From assembly GCA_963677085.2 (NCBI GenBank), contig CAXXFH010000004.1, forward strand, positions 3,782,001 to 3,846,000: a DNA stretch of 64,000 nucleotides, written 5' to 3'. Below the pieces are notes generated by a model that searched no databases, was not told the origin of the DNA, and saw only the letters and a program-made list of their open reading frames with translations. Below, piece after piece: positions 53,187 through 61,822 of the stretch (the stretch's first letter is position 1; the number at the start of each line of letters is the position of its first letter). The position numbers and the translations under genes were made by a program. This DNA is from G963677085 sp963677085. Lineage in GTDB: Bacteria; Planctomycetota; Planctomycetia; Pirellulales; Thermoguttaceae.

Positions 53187-54116
53187 ATGTGGCGTGGTGT
53201 GTTGGTGGGTATGACCGTGGCGGTGGTCGCACCGTGGATCGTTGGGTGCGGCGGAGGGTCCGACGGCGGCGGCCAGATGTCTTTTGGGCAGCAGGTGACC
53301 AAGGCGATGGGCATCGACTCGCCCGACATTCGCGCGAAGCGCCTTATCAAAATCGCCTACGGTCAGGCCAAGGCCAACGACGCCCGAGGTGCGGAAGAAA
53401 CCACGGAACTGGCCGCACAGGCCTGTGCCGAAATCACCGACCCGGCTGCTCGGACAACCGCGTTGGCCTCGTTGGCCACGGCCCAGGCCAAGATCGGTAG
53501 CAGCTCGGCCGACACCACGGCACGCAAGGCACTTGCCGCCGCTGGTGAGATCGAATCGGCCGAAATCAAGGCCGTCATGTTGGCCAAAGTTGCCAAGGCC
53601 CAGGGCGCCGCCAGCGATATCCTCGGCGCCGGCGAAACGCTCAAGCAGGCAGAGCAACTGGCCGGCTCGCTAGAAGATCTCTTCGGTCAAACCCTGGCAT
53701 TCAGCGCGATCGCCTCAGGCTACGCCGGAGCCAAACGCGAGGATCAGGCCAACCGCGTCATGGCCGAGGCGTTGAAAGTGGCCCAATCGATCGACGACCA
53801 ACGCAAACGCTGCGAGGCCATCGCCGCCGTGGCATCGCAACAATATCAGATGGGCGACAAAGAAACGGCCGCCAAGACGTTCGATCTGGCAATGGAAGTC
53901 GCCGGACAGATCGAGTCGCCCTACGGCCACGCCTACGCCCTGGCCGATCTGGCCGAACGACTCTCGAAGGCCAGGCATCATACCGACGCCCATGCCGCGT
54001 TGAAGAAGGCCGAGCAGGTTACCCAAAAAATTCCCGAAGAAGACCTCCGCCAGCAAATGACCCAACGGGTCGACAAGCTTCTGTTCGAGCTGCCCAAGCC
54101 CGCGCCGGCCGGGTAG
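53187..54116 (+). CDS. Lipoprotein of helical repeats
   Basis: GAGGAG precedes the ATG at 53187. The 309-residue protein has a lipoprotein signal (lipobox WIVGC, about 17-21). Its mature part is built of about seven 38-residue helical hairpins with the recurrent pattern 'AxxLAxIAxAQAxxG' (for example TTALASLATAQAKIGSSS and AVMLAKVAKAQG). These repeats resemble TPR or HEAT-type solenoids for protein binding. It ends with a PKPAPAG tail. Similar repeat lipoproteins exist in planctomycetes. The partner is not known. Confidence 0.82.
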   Translation: MWRGVLVGMTVAVVAPWIVGCGGGSDGGGQMSFGQQVTKAMGIDSPDIRAKRLIKIAYGQAKANDARGAEETTELAAQACAEITDPAARTTALASLATAQAKIGSSSADTTARKALAAAGEIESAEIKAVMLAKVAKAQGAASDILGAGETLKQAEQLAGSLEDLFGQTLAFSAIASGYAGAKREDQANRVMAEALKVAQSIDDQRKRCEAIAAVASQQYQMGDKETAAKTFDLAMEVAGQIESPYGHAYALADLAERLSKARHHTDAHAALKKAEQVTQKIPEEDLRQQMTQRVDKLLFELPKPAPAG

Positions 54117-54140
54117 TGCAGATTTCCGACAAATGTGGCG

Positions 54141-54170
54141 GGTGCCATGGCCACGCTTGCGTGGCCATGC
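54141..54170. repeat. REP-like palindrome next to hairpin element
   Basis: GGTGCCATGGCCACGCTTGC then GTGGCCATGC. It is a variant of the family at 4251-4280, with compensating changes in both arms, and sits beside a hairpin element. Confidence 0.75.
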
Positions 54171-54182
54171 TCTCGGGAAAAT

Positions 54183-54327
54183 CTCAATGCCCAAACCCAA
54201 ATGACCACGGAAGCACTAAGCTCGAATGACCAAACGCTGAAGTCAAGCGATAGCTGGCAGGGAGCAATTGAGATTTGGTTATTGAGACTTCGTTGGGCAT
54301 TGAGACTTGGACCTTGGTCATTGGCCA
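54183..54327. repeat. 'AATGACCAA' hairpin element, copy 3
   Basis: CTCAATGCCCAAACCCAAAT, GACCACGG, TCGAATGACC on the left, and the inverse GGTTATTGAGACTTC, GGGCATTGAGACTTGG, TTGGTCATTGGCC on the right. Confidence 0.75.
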
Positions 54328-54462
54328 CTCCCCCCTCACCAGGGCTAATGCCACCGCTTGCGGCAATGCCCGGCTTGGCGAATAATTGAGTTCTCACGGT
54401 CGGTTGAAGGGCAAAGGGCTCGTCGCCGTGTGCCAATCACCACCGAAGAACCCTCGTCATCG

Positions 54463-55467
54463 ATGGTCAACGACGTCGCCCAACTCGACACGCCCCCGCT
54501 CGACACGGCCGTCGATATCGTTACGCCCGAGAACATCGCCTTTCAGTACCGTGTGGCTGGGCCCTTTCGGCGCTTGCCGGCCTATTTGATCGATCTGGCA
54601 ATTCGCGCGGGCGTTTTTTTCGCTGCCCTGATTGCCTTGTCGATGTTCCTCGGCGCCATGATGTCTATTGGGTTGCCCAGCCTGGGGAGTATGGCCGGCG
54701 GACTGTTTCTGGTCGGCTGGTTCGCCCTATCTTGGTTCTACGGGGGGTTCTTCGAAGCGTTTTTCAACGGCCAGACACCCGGCAAACGGATCATGGGCAT
54801 CCGCGTGGTCACGGTCGACGGCCAACCGATCAATGGACTGCAGGCCGTGTTGCGCAACGTGTTGCGGGTATTGGACGGACAACCGTCGTTGTTCATGCTG
54901 CCCGCCGAAATGGGCATCATCGGCCGCGGTATCCTCACTTACCAGTTGGCCCTGCTGACCACAATGGCCAACAACCGTTTCCAGCGGCTGGGCGATCTGG
55001 TATGCGGCACGATGGTAGTGATCGAAGAGCGGCAATGGCTTCACGGCGTCGCGCGGATCGACGACCCGGACGTGGTCCGCCTGGCCGACCGGATTCCGCC
55101 CAGCTTCGAAGCTAGTCGCTCGCTTGCCCGGGCGTTGGCCGCCTACGTGCAGCGTCGACAGATGTTTTCGCTACCGCGTCGCCAGGAGATCGCTCGACAT
55201 TTGGCCGCCCCGTTGTGCCAACGATTTCGTCTGCCATCGGAAACGAGCCCCGACCAGTTGTTGTGTGCCGTATACCATCGCACGTTCGTCACCGATCATG
55301 GCGCCGGCAACAACCACGGCAACGGCGACACGCCAGGCCAATCGCCCTTTGCCTCGGTCGACGATGGCTTGCCCGTCGGACTGCTAGTAGGATTGCCCCC
55401 AGGTCCGCCGCCCGTGGACGAGGCCCCGGTTATTGTGGAAACCCCAAACAGGACAACCTCCGCGTGA
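54463..55467 (+). CDS. RDD-family membrane protein
   Basis: The 334-residue protein has an RDD domain in residues about 20-195: FRRLPAYLIDLAIRAG (the R..D-D signature region), then hydrophobic segments, then NGQTPGKRIMGIRVV. Two or three membrane helices are visible. A hydrophilic C-terminal half follows with a Gly/Pro-rich end. A GTG at 54430 with a weak AAAGGG upstream is an alternative start. It heads the SpoIIM-DUF4129-DUF4350-MoxR-DUF58 operon and overlaps the next gene by four bases (GTGA). Confidence 0.85.
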   Translation: MVNDVAQLDTPPLDTAVDIVTPENIAFQYRVAGPFRRLPAYLIDLAIRAGVFFAALIALSMFLGAMMSIGLPSLGSMAGGLFLVGWFALSWFYGGFFEAFFNGQTPGKRIMGIRVVTVDGQPINGLQAVLRNVLRVLDGQPSLFMLPAEMGIIGRGILTYQLALLTTMANNRFQRLGDLVCGTMVVIEERQWLHGVARIDDPDVVRLADRIPPSFEASRSLARALAAYVQRRQMFSLPRRQEIARHLAAPLCQRFRLPSETSPDQLLCAVYHRTFVTDHGAGNNHGNGDTPGQSPFASVDDGLPVGLLVGLPPGPPPVDEAPVIVETPNRTTSA

Positions 55468-56519
55468 AAGTCTCGGAACTGCTGGAATCTCGTCGAGCCA
55501 ATTGGCACGAGCTGGAACTGCTCTGCTCGACACTCGAAGGGCGCTCGCGCCGCAAGGTGCCAGCACAGACCGTCAATCGGTTCGCCGCGCTGTATCGAGC
55601 AGTCTGCGCCGATTTGGCCCTGGCCGACGCCTACCAGCTTCCGCCCCGCACGGTGAACTACCTGCACCAACTGGTCGGCCGTGCCCATAACCAGCTTTAT
55701 CGGGCGCAAACCTTCAAATGGGCGACGTGGCGGCACGAACTGTTCGTGAAGGTTCCCCGTATCCTGTTCACCGACAACTGCGTGCGGCTGGCATTTATTA
55801 TCTTCTGGGGTGTTTTTCTACTCTCGACCTTCCTGGCCTACGGCTCGCACGAGTTCTCCGAACGCGTGATGGGCCGGGACATGATGCTTCAGCTCGAAGA
55901 AAGCTTCGCCGAGCCGATTCATGTGCAGGCCCAGCGAGGCCCCTTGATGGGTTCCACGCGAACCGGCATGTATATCTTCCACAACACAAGCATCGGTTTG
56001 CGTTGCTTCGCGTTCGGGATGTTGTTCGGCGTCGGAGGACTCTACGAAACCGTATTCAACGCAGCCGTGCTCGGTGCGGCGTTCGGCTACATGGCCAATC
56101 AGCCGCAAGCAGAAAACTTCTTCCATTTTGTCACCGCGCACGGTCCTTTCGAACTGACGGCCATCGTCCTTTCGGCGGCCGCCGGGATGCGGCTAGGGTT
56201 TTCGCTGATCGACACTCGAGGATTCACGCGTGCCGCGTCGTTGCGTCGCACGGCGGTCGAAACTATGCCCATCATGGGCGCGGCGATGGTCATGTTCGCT
56301 CTGGCCGCCATGATCGAGGGCTTTGTCTCGCCGTCCGCCGCTCCCTACGAATTGAAGGCTGCCGTGGCCATTGTATCCAGCGGCCTGTTGATGTATTACT
56401 TCGTGGTACTCGGGCAACGGGCGGAAGATCAGGTCGACATGACTTCGACACACGACAATTACGACCCATTTGCGAATTACAACCCATTTGCGGCGAATGA
56501 CGAAAAAGAGACCGGATGA
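55464..56519 (+). CDS. SpoIIM-family (stage II sporulation M-like) membrane protein
   Basis: The 351-residue protein starts at GTG 55464, overlapping the RDD gene stop. Residues about 1-95 are soluble and helical (VKVSELLESRRANWHELELL). Four to six membrane helices follow, including FIIFWGVFLLSTFLAYGSHEF, then the conserved GMYIFHNTSIGLRCFAFGMLFGVGG and AAVLGAAFGYMANQP. The DUF95/SpoIIM fold occurs in many non-spore-formers beside MoxR genes. In this operon the role is probably structural or in envelope maturation. It ends in an acidic, Asn-rich tail and overlaps the next gene by four bases. Confidence 0.87.
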   Translation: MKVSELLESRRANWHELELLCSTLEGRSRRKVPAQTVNRFAALYRAVCADLALADAYQLPPRTVNYLHQLVGRAHNQLYRAQTFKWATWRHELFVKVPRILFTDNCVRLAFIIFWGVFLLSTFLAYGSHEFSERVMGRDMMLQLEESFAEPIHVQAQRGPLMGSTRTGMYIFHNTSIGLRCFAFGMLFGVGGLYETVFNAAVLGAAFGYMANQPQAENFFHFVTAHGPFELTAIVLSAAAGMRLGFSLIDTRGFTRAASLRRTAVETMPIMGAAMVMFALAAMIEGFVSPSAAPYELKAAVAIVSSGLLMYYFVVLGQRAEDQVDMTSTHDNYDPFANYNPFAANDEKETG

Positions 56520-57355
56520 CTACTGTGGAGAACTCGGGAACTCAACTCGATAACACGCGGATTGCCATTCGCGAGCGGAGCCATCTGGAACTGCTCGATC
56601 TGGCACTTCGGGTGATTCGCGCTCACGGGTGGCCGTTGATCGGGGCATTCTTAGCGGGTGCGGTGCCGGCGGCCCTGCTCAATGCGTGGTTGTTGTCCGG
56701 TTCTTTGGAGATCGACGACGACGTCGGCTTTCCTGCCGGCTATCTGTGGTACATGCTGTTGCTCGTAATCTGGGAACTCCCGCTGGCCACGGCGCCGCTG
56801 ACGGTTTACCTGGGCCGCTCGCTGTTTGCCGAGCGACCCCGGCCGCGGGAAATCGCCCTGCAAATATGGCAATCGCTGCCGCAGTTGATCTGGTACCAGG
56901 TGATCCTTCGCGCCCTGCTGATTCCCTGGGTGATTACCTGGTTCCTGTTGTTCGTGTCGTGGCCGTATCTCAATGAAATCATCCTCTTGGAACGCAACCC
57001 GATGTTTTCGCGTCGCAAAGATCGGATGACCACGCCGCGACGCCGGCGTGTGTTGCACGCGGGCTACCAGTCCGATCTTTTCACCCATTGGCTGACCGTC
57101 GTCTGCTTCGGCTCGTTGCTGTTTGGCTCAGTGTGGTTGGCCTCCTGGGTGATGTGCGGGCTGCTGGTGGCCGATTGGCAATGGGGTCTTACTGCCTACT
57201 CGGTTTATTTCCCCCTGGCGTTATGGCTCGTCGTGGGATTTTTCGCCGTGGCTCGATTTTTGGCCTATCTCAACCTGCGAATCTGCCGCGAAGGTTGGGA
57301 AGTGGAGTTGCTGATGCGGGCGGAAGGTAACCGGATAACGAGTCAACTGACATGA
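56516..57355 (+). CDS. Multi-pass membrane protein of the MoxR operon
   Basis: This 279-residue integral membrane protein has about six hydrophobic segments: residues 40-60, 74-95, 120-155, 190-215 and 225-252. I do not recognise its family; it resembles membrane components of MoxR operons. It overlaps both neighbours by four bases (ATGA at each end), so translation is coupled through SpoIIM-like, this protein and DUF4129. The N-terminus is soluble and polar. Confidence 0.8.
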   Translation: MTTVENSGTQLDNTRIAIRERSHLELLDLALRVIRAHGWPLIGAFLAGAVPAALLNAWLLSGSLEIDDDVGFPAGYLWYMLLLVIWELPLATAPLTVYLGRSLFAERPRPREIALQIWQSLPQLIWYQVILRALLIPWVITWFLLFVSWPYLNEIILLERNPMFSRRKDRMTTPRRRRVLHAGYQSDLFTHWLTVVCFGSLLFGSVWLASWVMCGLLVADWQWGLTAYSVYFPLALWLVVGFFAVARFLAYLNLRICREGWEVELLMRAEGNRITSQLT

Positions 57356-58086
57356 CCCCACTGGCCGCACTCATCCTGACGAGTTGCCTTACGGCGGCCG
57401 ATCCCGAAGCGTCGGTCGAAGCCGGCCGCGAGGCGTTAGACCATTGGTGGCCGTCGGACTATCCGTGGTACGACCCCCAGGCCGACGGCGTCGAACGTGT
57501 CAACCTCCGCCCGCCGTACAACTGGCCCAACTGGCAGTTCAAATGGCCCGACCTCAGTTGGCTTTGGCCGCAGGATCTGGCCACGTGGGTTTTTTGGATC
57601 TTGGTTGCCCTTCTGGTGGCCGCCGTGGTGTATCTGCTCGTGCGGTACTTCCGCAGCCCAATGGAGGACGAATCTACAACCGCCGCCACGAACGACGACG
57701 GCCGCGACGCCGAACGGGTCGAGGCCCTACCCTTTCCCGTCGAACCCGGCAAGCTCGACTTGCTCGGACAAGCCCGCGATGCCTACCTGGCGGGTGACTA
57801 CGCTCGGGCGGTCGTTTACTTATTCAGTCACCAGTTGGTGCAACTCGACAAGCACCACATCATTCGCCTGACCAAGGGCAAGACCAACCGGCAGTACCTC
57901 CGCGAGGTCGGCACGAGTCGCCGCCGCTTGCGCGACGTGGTCAACGAGACGATGGTGGCCTTCGAAGACGTCTTCTTCGGCGGCCACCCGCTCCAGCGGC
58001 CGCGGTTCGAGTCGTGCTGGGCAAAGCTCGACGATTTTCAACGACTCACCGAGCAAGACAAACCCGGAATACGAATATCGAAATAA
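57352..58086 (+). CDS. DUF4129-domain membrane protein
   Basis: The 244-residue protein has a signal-like N-terminus (about 1-16). A Trp-rich extracytoplasmic segment follows (DHWWPSDYPWYDPQ, then NWPNWQFKWPDLSWLW). One membrane helix (VFWILVALLVAAVVYLLVRYF, about 79-99) leads to a cytosolic DUF4129 domain (DLLGQARDAYLAGDYARAVVYLFSHQLVQLDKH, TNRQYLREV). DUF4129 recurs in MoxR/DUF58 operons. The ATG overlaps the preceding gene's stop. The Trp-rich segment may bind sugars, an inference only. Confidence 0.85.
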   Translation: MTPLAALILTSCLTAADPEASVEAGREALDHWWPSDYPWYDPQADGVERVNLRPPYNWPNWQFKWPDLSWLWPQDLATWVFWILVALLVAAVVYLLVRYFRSPMEDESTTAATNDDGRDAERVEALPFPVEPGKLDLLGQARDAYLAGDYARAVVYLFSHQLVQLDKHHIIRLTKGKTNRQYLREVGTSRRRLRDVVNETMVAFEDVFFGGHPLQRPRFESCWAKLDDFQRLTEQDKPGIRISK

Positions 58087-58167
58087 ATACAAATCAGGAG
58101 TAGCCCCGATAGCAGAGCCATCGAGGCTACCCGTTGTGCTGAAATCACCTCGAAAACAATCATCGCG

Positions 58168-59280
58168 ATGAAACTTCCTGTGAACACCTTCTGCCGTCTC
58201 GCATGCGTGGTCTTCGGCTGCGCCCTGTTGGTGGGCTGCGACGAGGAGGTGGAAAACGGCTATGGACAACGGGCTGGAATCAATGCTGGCAAGAGTGTCA
58301 ACGGGACTTCCGTGTTCGCCGATATGTTTCGTCACGAGGGCCACAATATCTACTCAGCTCGCACCCTCTCGCCGCGCGTCGCCGAACGGGCCGACTGTAT
58401 TGTCTGGTTTCCCGACGACTACGAAACGCCTAGCGAGGACGTCCGCGAGTGGCTCGAACAATGGCTCTACGAAACGCCCGGGCGAACGCTGGTCTACGTC
58501 GCCCGAGATTACGACGCGGCGGTCGACTATTGGACCCGGATGAAAACCGGTGCCTCGGCAACGCAAAAACCACTGGTCCAAACGCAAGTCCTTGATGAAA
58601 AAAATCGCGTCCAGCAACGTCGCTTGGGCCTCCCGGCGTCGGAAGACTGCGAGTGGTTCGTCGTCACACGGGGAGCGAAACCTCGCGAAGTACGCACCCT
58701 GCAAGGCGACTCCGACTGGACCGAGGGCATCGATCCGGCCAAACTCGACATCGAGTTGAACGCCCGAATTGAACTCAGCCCCATGTCGACGGCCGACGTC
58801 GTTCTGCAATCGGAGGGCGACGCCCTGGTGCTATGCGACGAGTGGGAAGACAGCCAGTTGATCGTCGTGGCCAACGGTTCGTTCCTGCTGAATCTTCCGC
58901 TGATCAATCACGAGCATCGCAAGTTGGCCGGCAAGCTGATCGACGAGGTGGGCCCGGCGGCAAAGAACGTCGTGTTCGTGGAGAGCGGTCCCGGTGGGCC
59001 GCCGATCCGCGAGACCGACCCGGCTCCGCAAATGCCGACCGGCTTGGCGATTTTCAATCTCTGGCCGACCAATTGGATTCTCTTCCACCTGGCGATTGTC
59101 GGCATCTTATTCTGTTTCGTGCGGATGCCGATCTTCGGCCGGCCGCGTCAATTGCCGCTGGTCACGACCTCCGATTTCGGCCAACACATCGACGCCATGG
59201 CAACGCTACTCAAACGCGGCGGCGATCGGGCGTACGCCATGACCCGACTGCTCCACTATCAACAAACAACCCGAGATTAA
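58168..59280 (+). CDS. DUF4350-domain lipoprotein
   Basis: The 370-residue protein has a lipoprotein-like signal (lipobox LLVGC, about 20-24). Residues about 40-200 form a DUF4350-type domain (GTSVFADMFRHEGHNIYSAR, ADCIVWFPDD). A middle section (about 200-290) contains VVANGSFLLNLPLINHEHR, and there is a membrane helix near the C-terminus (WILFHLAIVGILFCFV) followed by a cytosolic end. Its position between DUF4129 and MoxR matches the conserved operon, as in the Rv3691-Rv3695 region of mycobacteria (from memory of that locus). Confidence 0.85.
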   Translation: MKLPVNTFCRLACVVFGCALLVGCDEEVENGYGQRAGINAGKSVNGTSVFADMFRHEGHNIYSARTLSPRVAERADCIVWFPDDYETPSEDVREWLEQWLYETPGRTLVYVARDYDAAVDYWTRMKTGASATQKPLVQTQVLDEKNRVQQRRLGLPASEDCEWFVVTRGAKPREVRTLQGDSDWTEGIDPAKLDIELNARIELSPMSTADVVLQSEGDALVLCDEWEDSQLIVVANGSFLLNLPLINHEHRKLAGKLIDEVGPAAKNVVFVESGPGGPPIRETDPAPQMPTGLAIFNLWPTNWILFHLAIVGILFCFVRMPIFGRPRQLPLVTTSDFGQHIDAMATLLKRGGDRAYAMTRLLHYQQTTRD

Positions 59281-59291
59281 CGCCAAGCACC

Positions 59292-60326
59292 ATGAGCATT
59301 GACCCGACGCAACCCGTTGAAAATACGCCTCAAGACACACCGCAAGAACCGACGATCGCTGAACCGGTCGTGGCCGACACGCCTACCAAGCGGCTCTTCG
59401 ATCGCATTACGGCCGAAGTCCGCAAGGTATTCGTCGGCCAGGACGAACTGGTGCTGGGCACCCTGGTGGCTCTTTTTTCCAATGGTCACGTGCTCATCGA
59501 AAGTGTGCCGGGGTTGGGAAAAACGCTCTTCGTTCGCACTTTGGGCCGCGTGTTGGGTTGCCGCTTCGGACGCATTCAGTTCACGGCCGACCTGATGCCG
59601 TCGGACATTACCGGGTCGCCGATCTTCGATATGAAGACCCAGGATTTCCGTTTCCGGCCCGGTCCGGTGTTTACCCAACTGCTGTTGGCCGACGAGATCA
59701 ACCGTTCGCCGGCCAAGACGCACGCTGCGTTGCTGGAAATCATGCAAGAATGCCGGGTGACCGTGGAACGCACCAGTCACAAGCTTCAGCGACCATTTCT
59801 GGTATTGGCCACCCAAAATCCGATCGAAGCCGAAGGCACCTATAACCTGCCCGAGGCTCAACTCGACCGCTTCATGTTCAAGCTGCTAATCGACTATCCG
59901 AGCCAGGAGGAAGAGGCCGCGATTCTCGCGATGCACAGCACCCAGGTCGAGGTCGACAACCAACTGGAAAACCTCGATACGGTAACCAATCCCGAGGAAA
60001 TTGTTTCGGTCACACAACAAAACGGTCAGGTTCATGTCGATCCTAAGCTGGCCGACTACATCAACACGCTGGTCCGACAAACCCGGCAATGGCCGCAGTT
60101 CCACATGGGAGCGTCGCCCCGGGCGGGGATCAGCCTGATGCAGGGCGCGCGCACATTGGCTGCCTTCCACGGCCGCGACTACGCCGTGCCCGACGACGTG
60201 GTCGAGCTGGCTTTGCCCGCGCTAAGGCATCGCGTGATTCTGGCCGCCGAAGCCGAAGTCGAAGGGCACAGTGCCGACGAATTGCTCCAGGAATTAATCG
60301 GCTCGGTGGAGGTACCCAGGCTGTGA
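59292..60326 (+). CDS. MoxR-family AAA+ ATPase
   Basis: The start at 59292 gives a 344-residue AAA+ protein. Walker A is ESVPGLGKTLF (about 71-81), followed by RIQFTADLMPSDITGSP, Walker B LLLADEINRSPAKTHAALLEIMQE, sensor 1 LATQNPIEAEGTYNLPEAQLDRF, and a C-terminal lid (SPRAGISLMQGARTLAAFHGRDY). MoxR chaperones activate von Willebrand-domain proteins such as the DUF58 product of the next gene, with which it overlaps by four bases. The overall operon probably builds or checks a membrane-linked complex. Confidence 0.93.
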   Translation: MSIDPTQPVENTPQDTPQEPTIAEPVVADTPTKRLFDRITAEVRKVFVGQDELVLGTLVALFSNGHVLIESVPGLGKTLFVRTLGRVLGCRFGRIQFTADLMPSDITGSPIFDMKTQDFRFRPGPVFTQLLLADEINRSPAKTHAALLEIMQECRVTVERTSHKLQRPFLVLATQNPIEAEGTYNLPEAQLDRFMFKLLIDYPSQEEEAAILAMHSTQVEVDNQLENLDTVTNPEEIVSVTQQNGQVHVDPKLADYINTLVRQTRQWPQFHMGASPRAGISLMQGARTLAAFHGRDYAVPDDVVELALPALRHRVILAAEAEVEGHSADELLQELIGSVEVPRL

Positions 60327-61717
60327 CGCCCCTGGCGATTGCCGTTTTGAAGCTAGCCACCGTGGCCGTTCCGCTGGGACTGTTGGCCTGGGCGTGGAAG
60401 GTGTTTCCGCGCCAGTCCATGATTCTCGTGGCCCTAGTGCCTGCACTCACCTCGCTGTTGTTGCTGGCCCCGGCAGCTGGCGGACTGGTGTGGTTGATTG
60501 TGCTGATCGACGGCGCCCTGCTAGCGTTTGTTGCGTTGGACGTTCGAAGCCTTCCCCGCCGCAGTGCATTTCTCGTCGAACGAGAAACCGGCCGAATTGC
60601 TTCGCTGGCCAAGGCACATCGGGTGACGTTGACGATCCGCAACCTGGCCCAGCAGCCCTTCGAGGTGTCGATTCGCGACGGGGTTCCCCTAGAATTGAAT
60701 CCCGATCCGGCGCAATTCGACCGCACACTGGAAGCGCGTAGCCGCCACACCTTGCACTATGTGCTACGGCCGGGTCGTCGTGGCGCGTTTACCCTCCAGC
60801 GGTTTCACCTTCGCGTGGTCAGCCGCCGAGGATTTTGGCAACGATTGATCGAATACCCAGTGGAAACGGTCTTGCATGTTTATCCCGACATGCAACAGCT
60901 CCATCAATACGCCCTGCTGGCCCGGACCGATCGGCTCAACCTGCTGGGAGTACGTCGCACGCGGAAGATCGGGCAGGACCACGACTTCGAACGGCTGCGC
61001 GATTACACGCCCGACGACAACTACAAACACATCGACTGGCGCAGCACGGCCCGACGACGCAAGCTCACGGTCAAGCAGTATCAATCGAGCCAGAGCCAGC
61101 GGATTGTATTTCTGATCGACTGCGGCCGGATGATGACTAATCGGGCAACCGGGCTGAGCCTACTCGACCACGGTCTGAACGCCATGCTGATGCTCAGCTA
61201 CGTGGCACTGCGACAAGGCGATTCGGTGGGCATGATCTCGTTCTCCGACGGCATCCACAGTTTCCTGCCGCCGCGATCCGGCATGCAGCAGATGAATCGG
61301 ATGCTGCACGCCTCGTTCGACCGCTTTCCGCAACTGGTCGAGTCGCGTTACGACCAAGCGTTTCGCTATCTGGCCACGCACTGCCGCAAACGTTCGCTTG
61401 TGGTGTTGATTACCAATTTGATCGATGAGGTGAATGCCAATCAGATCGATCGATATCTGAGCAATTTGGCCGGTCGTCACTTGCCCTTGGGGGTATTGCT
61501 GAGAGACCGGCGGCTGTTCGATGCGGTCGACGTGGAAAACCCTCGCGGCGACGAGCTTTGGCGTGCAGCGGCAGCGGCCGACATCCTGGCCTGGCGCCAC
61601 CAGGTTCTCAACGATCTGGCCAGTCGCGGGGTGCTCACATTGGATACCTTTCCCGAGAGCCTCACGGCACCGTTGGTGAACCGTTACTTGGAGATTAAGG
61701 CGCGGCATTTGCTTTGA
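60323..61717 (+). CDS. DUF58/VWA-like protein
   Basis: The start is GTG 60323, overlapping the MoxR stop (GTGA). The 464-residue protein has two membrane helices at the start (about 5-25 and 32-62). A beta-rich segment follows, then the DUF58 core, with GQDHDFERLRDYTPDDNYKHIDWRSTARRRKL (about 213-244) as its best-known motif. A von Willebrand-like domain begins IVFLIDCGRMM and continues to SDGIHSFLPP. DUF58 proteins are usual MoxR substrates. This is the last gene of the operon. Confidence 0.9.
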   Translation: MTPLAIAVLKLATVAVPLGLLAWAWKVFPRQSMILVALVPALTSLLLLAPAAGGLVWLIVLIDGALLAFVALDVRSLPRRSAFLVERETGRIASLAKAHRVTLTIRNLAQQPFEVSIRDGVPLELNPDPAQFDRTLEARSRHTLHYVLRPGRRGAFTLQRFHLRVVSRRGFWQRLIEYPVETVLHVYPDMQQLHQYALLARTDRLNLLGVRRTRKIGQDHDFERLRDYTPDDNYKHIDWRSTARRRKLTVKQYQSSQSQRIVFLIDCGRMMTNRATGLSLLDHGLNAMLMLSYVALRQGDSVGMISFSDGIHSFLPPRSGMQQMNRMLHASFDRFPQLVESRYDQAFRYLATHCRKRSLVVLITNLIDEVNANQIDRYLSNLAGRHLPLGVLLRDRRLFDAVDVENPRGDELWRAAAAADILAWRHQVLNDLASRGVLTLDTFPESLTAPLVNRYLEIKARHLL

Positions 61718-61727
61718 TCGCCGGGGG

Positions 61728-61785
61728 TGCGAAGCCGCAAGCGGCATAGTCCCAAATCATAAATCCCAAATCCCCAATCAAAAAT
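61728..61785 (+). repeat. 'CCCAAATCATAAATCCCAAATC' repeat, copy 2
   Basis: GTGCGAAGCCGCAAGCGGC leads into CCCAAATCATAAATCCCAAA. It is near-identical to 51641-51705 and lies in the gap after the DUF58 gene. Confidence 0.75.
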
Positions 61786-61822
61786 CTCTATTCCCTAGCC
61801 CCCAACCCCTAGTCCCTTTTTG

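Larger units (their letters stand above)
54117..54462. other. Intergenic stretch with REP and hairpin element
   Basis: A REP palindrome (54141-54170) and an AATGACCAA hairpin element (54183-54327) fill the gap between the helical lipoprotein and the RDD gene. Confidence 0.6.
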
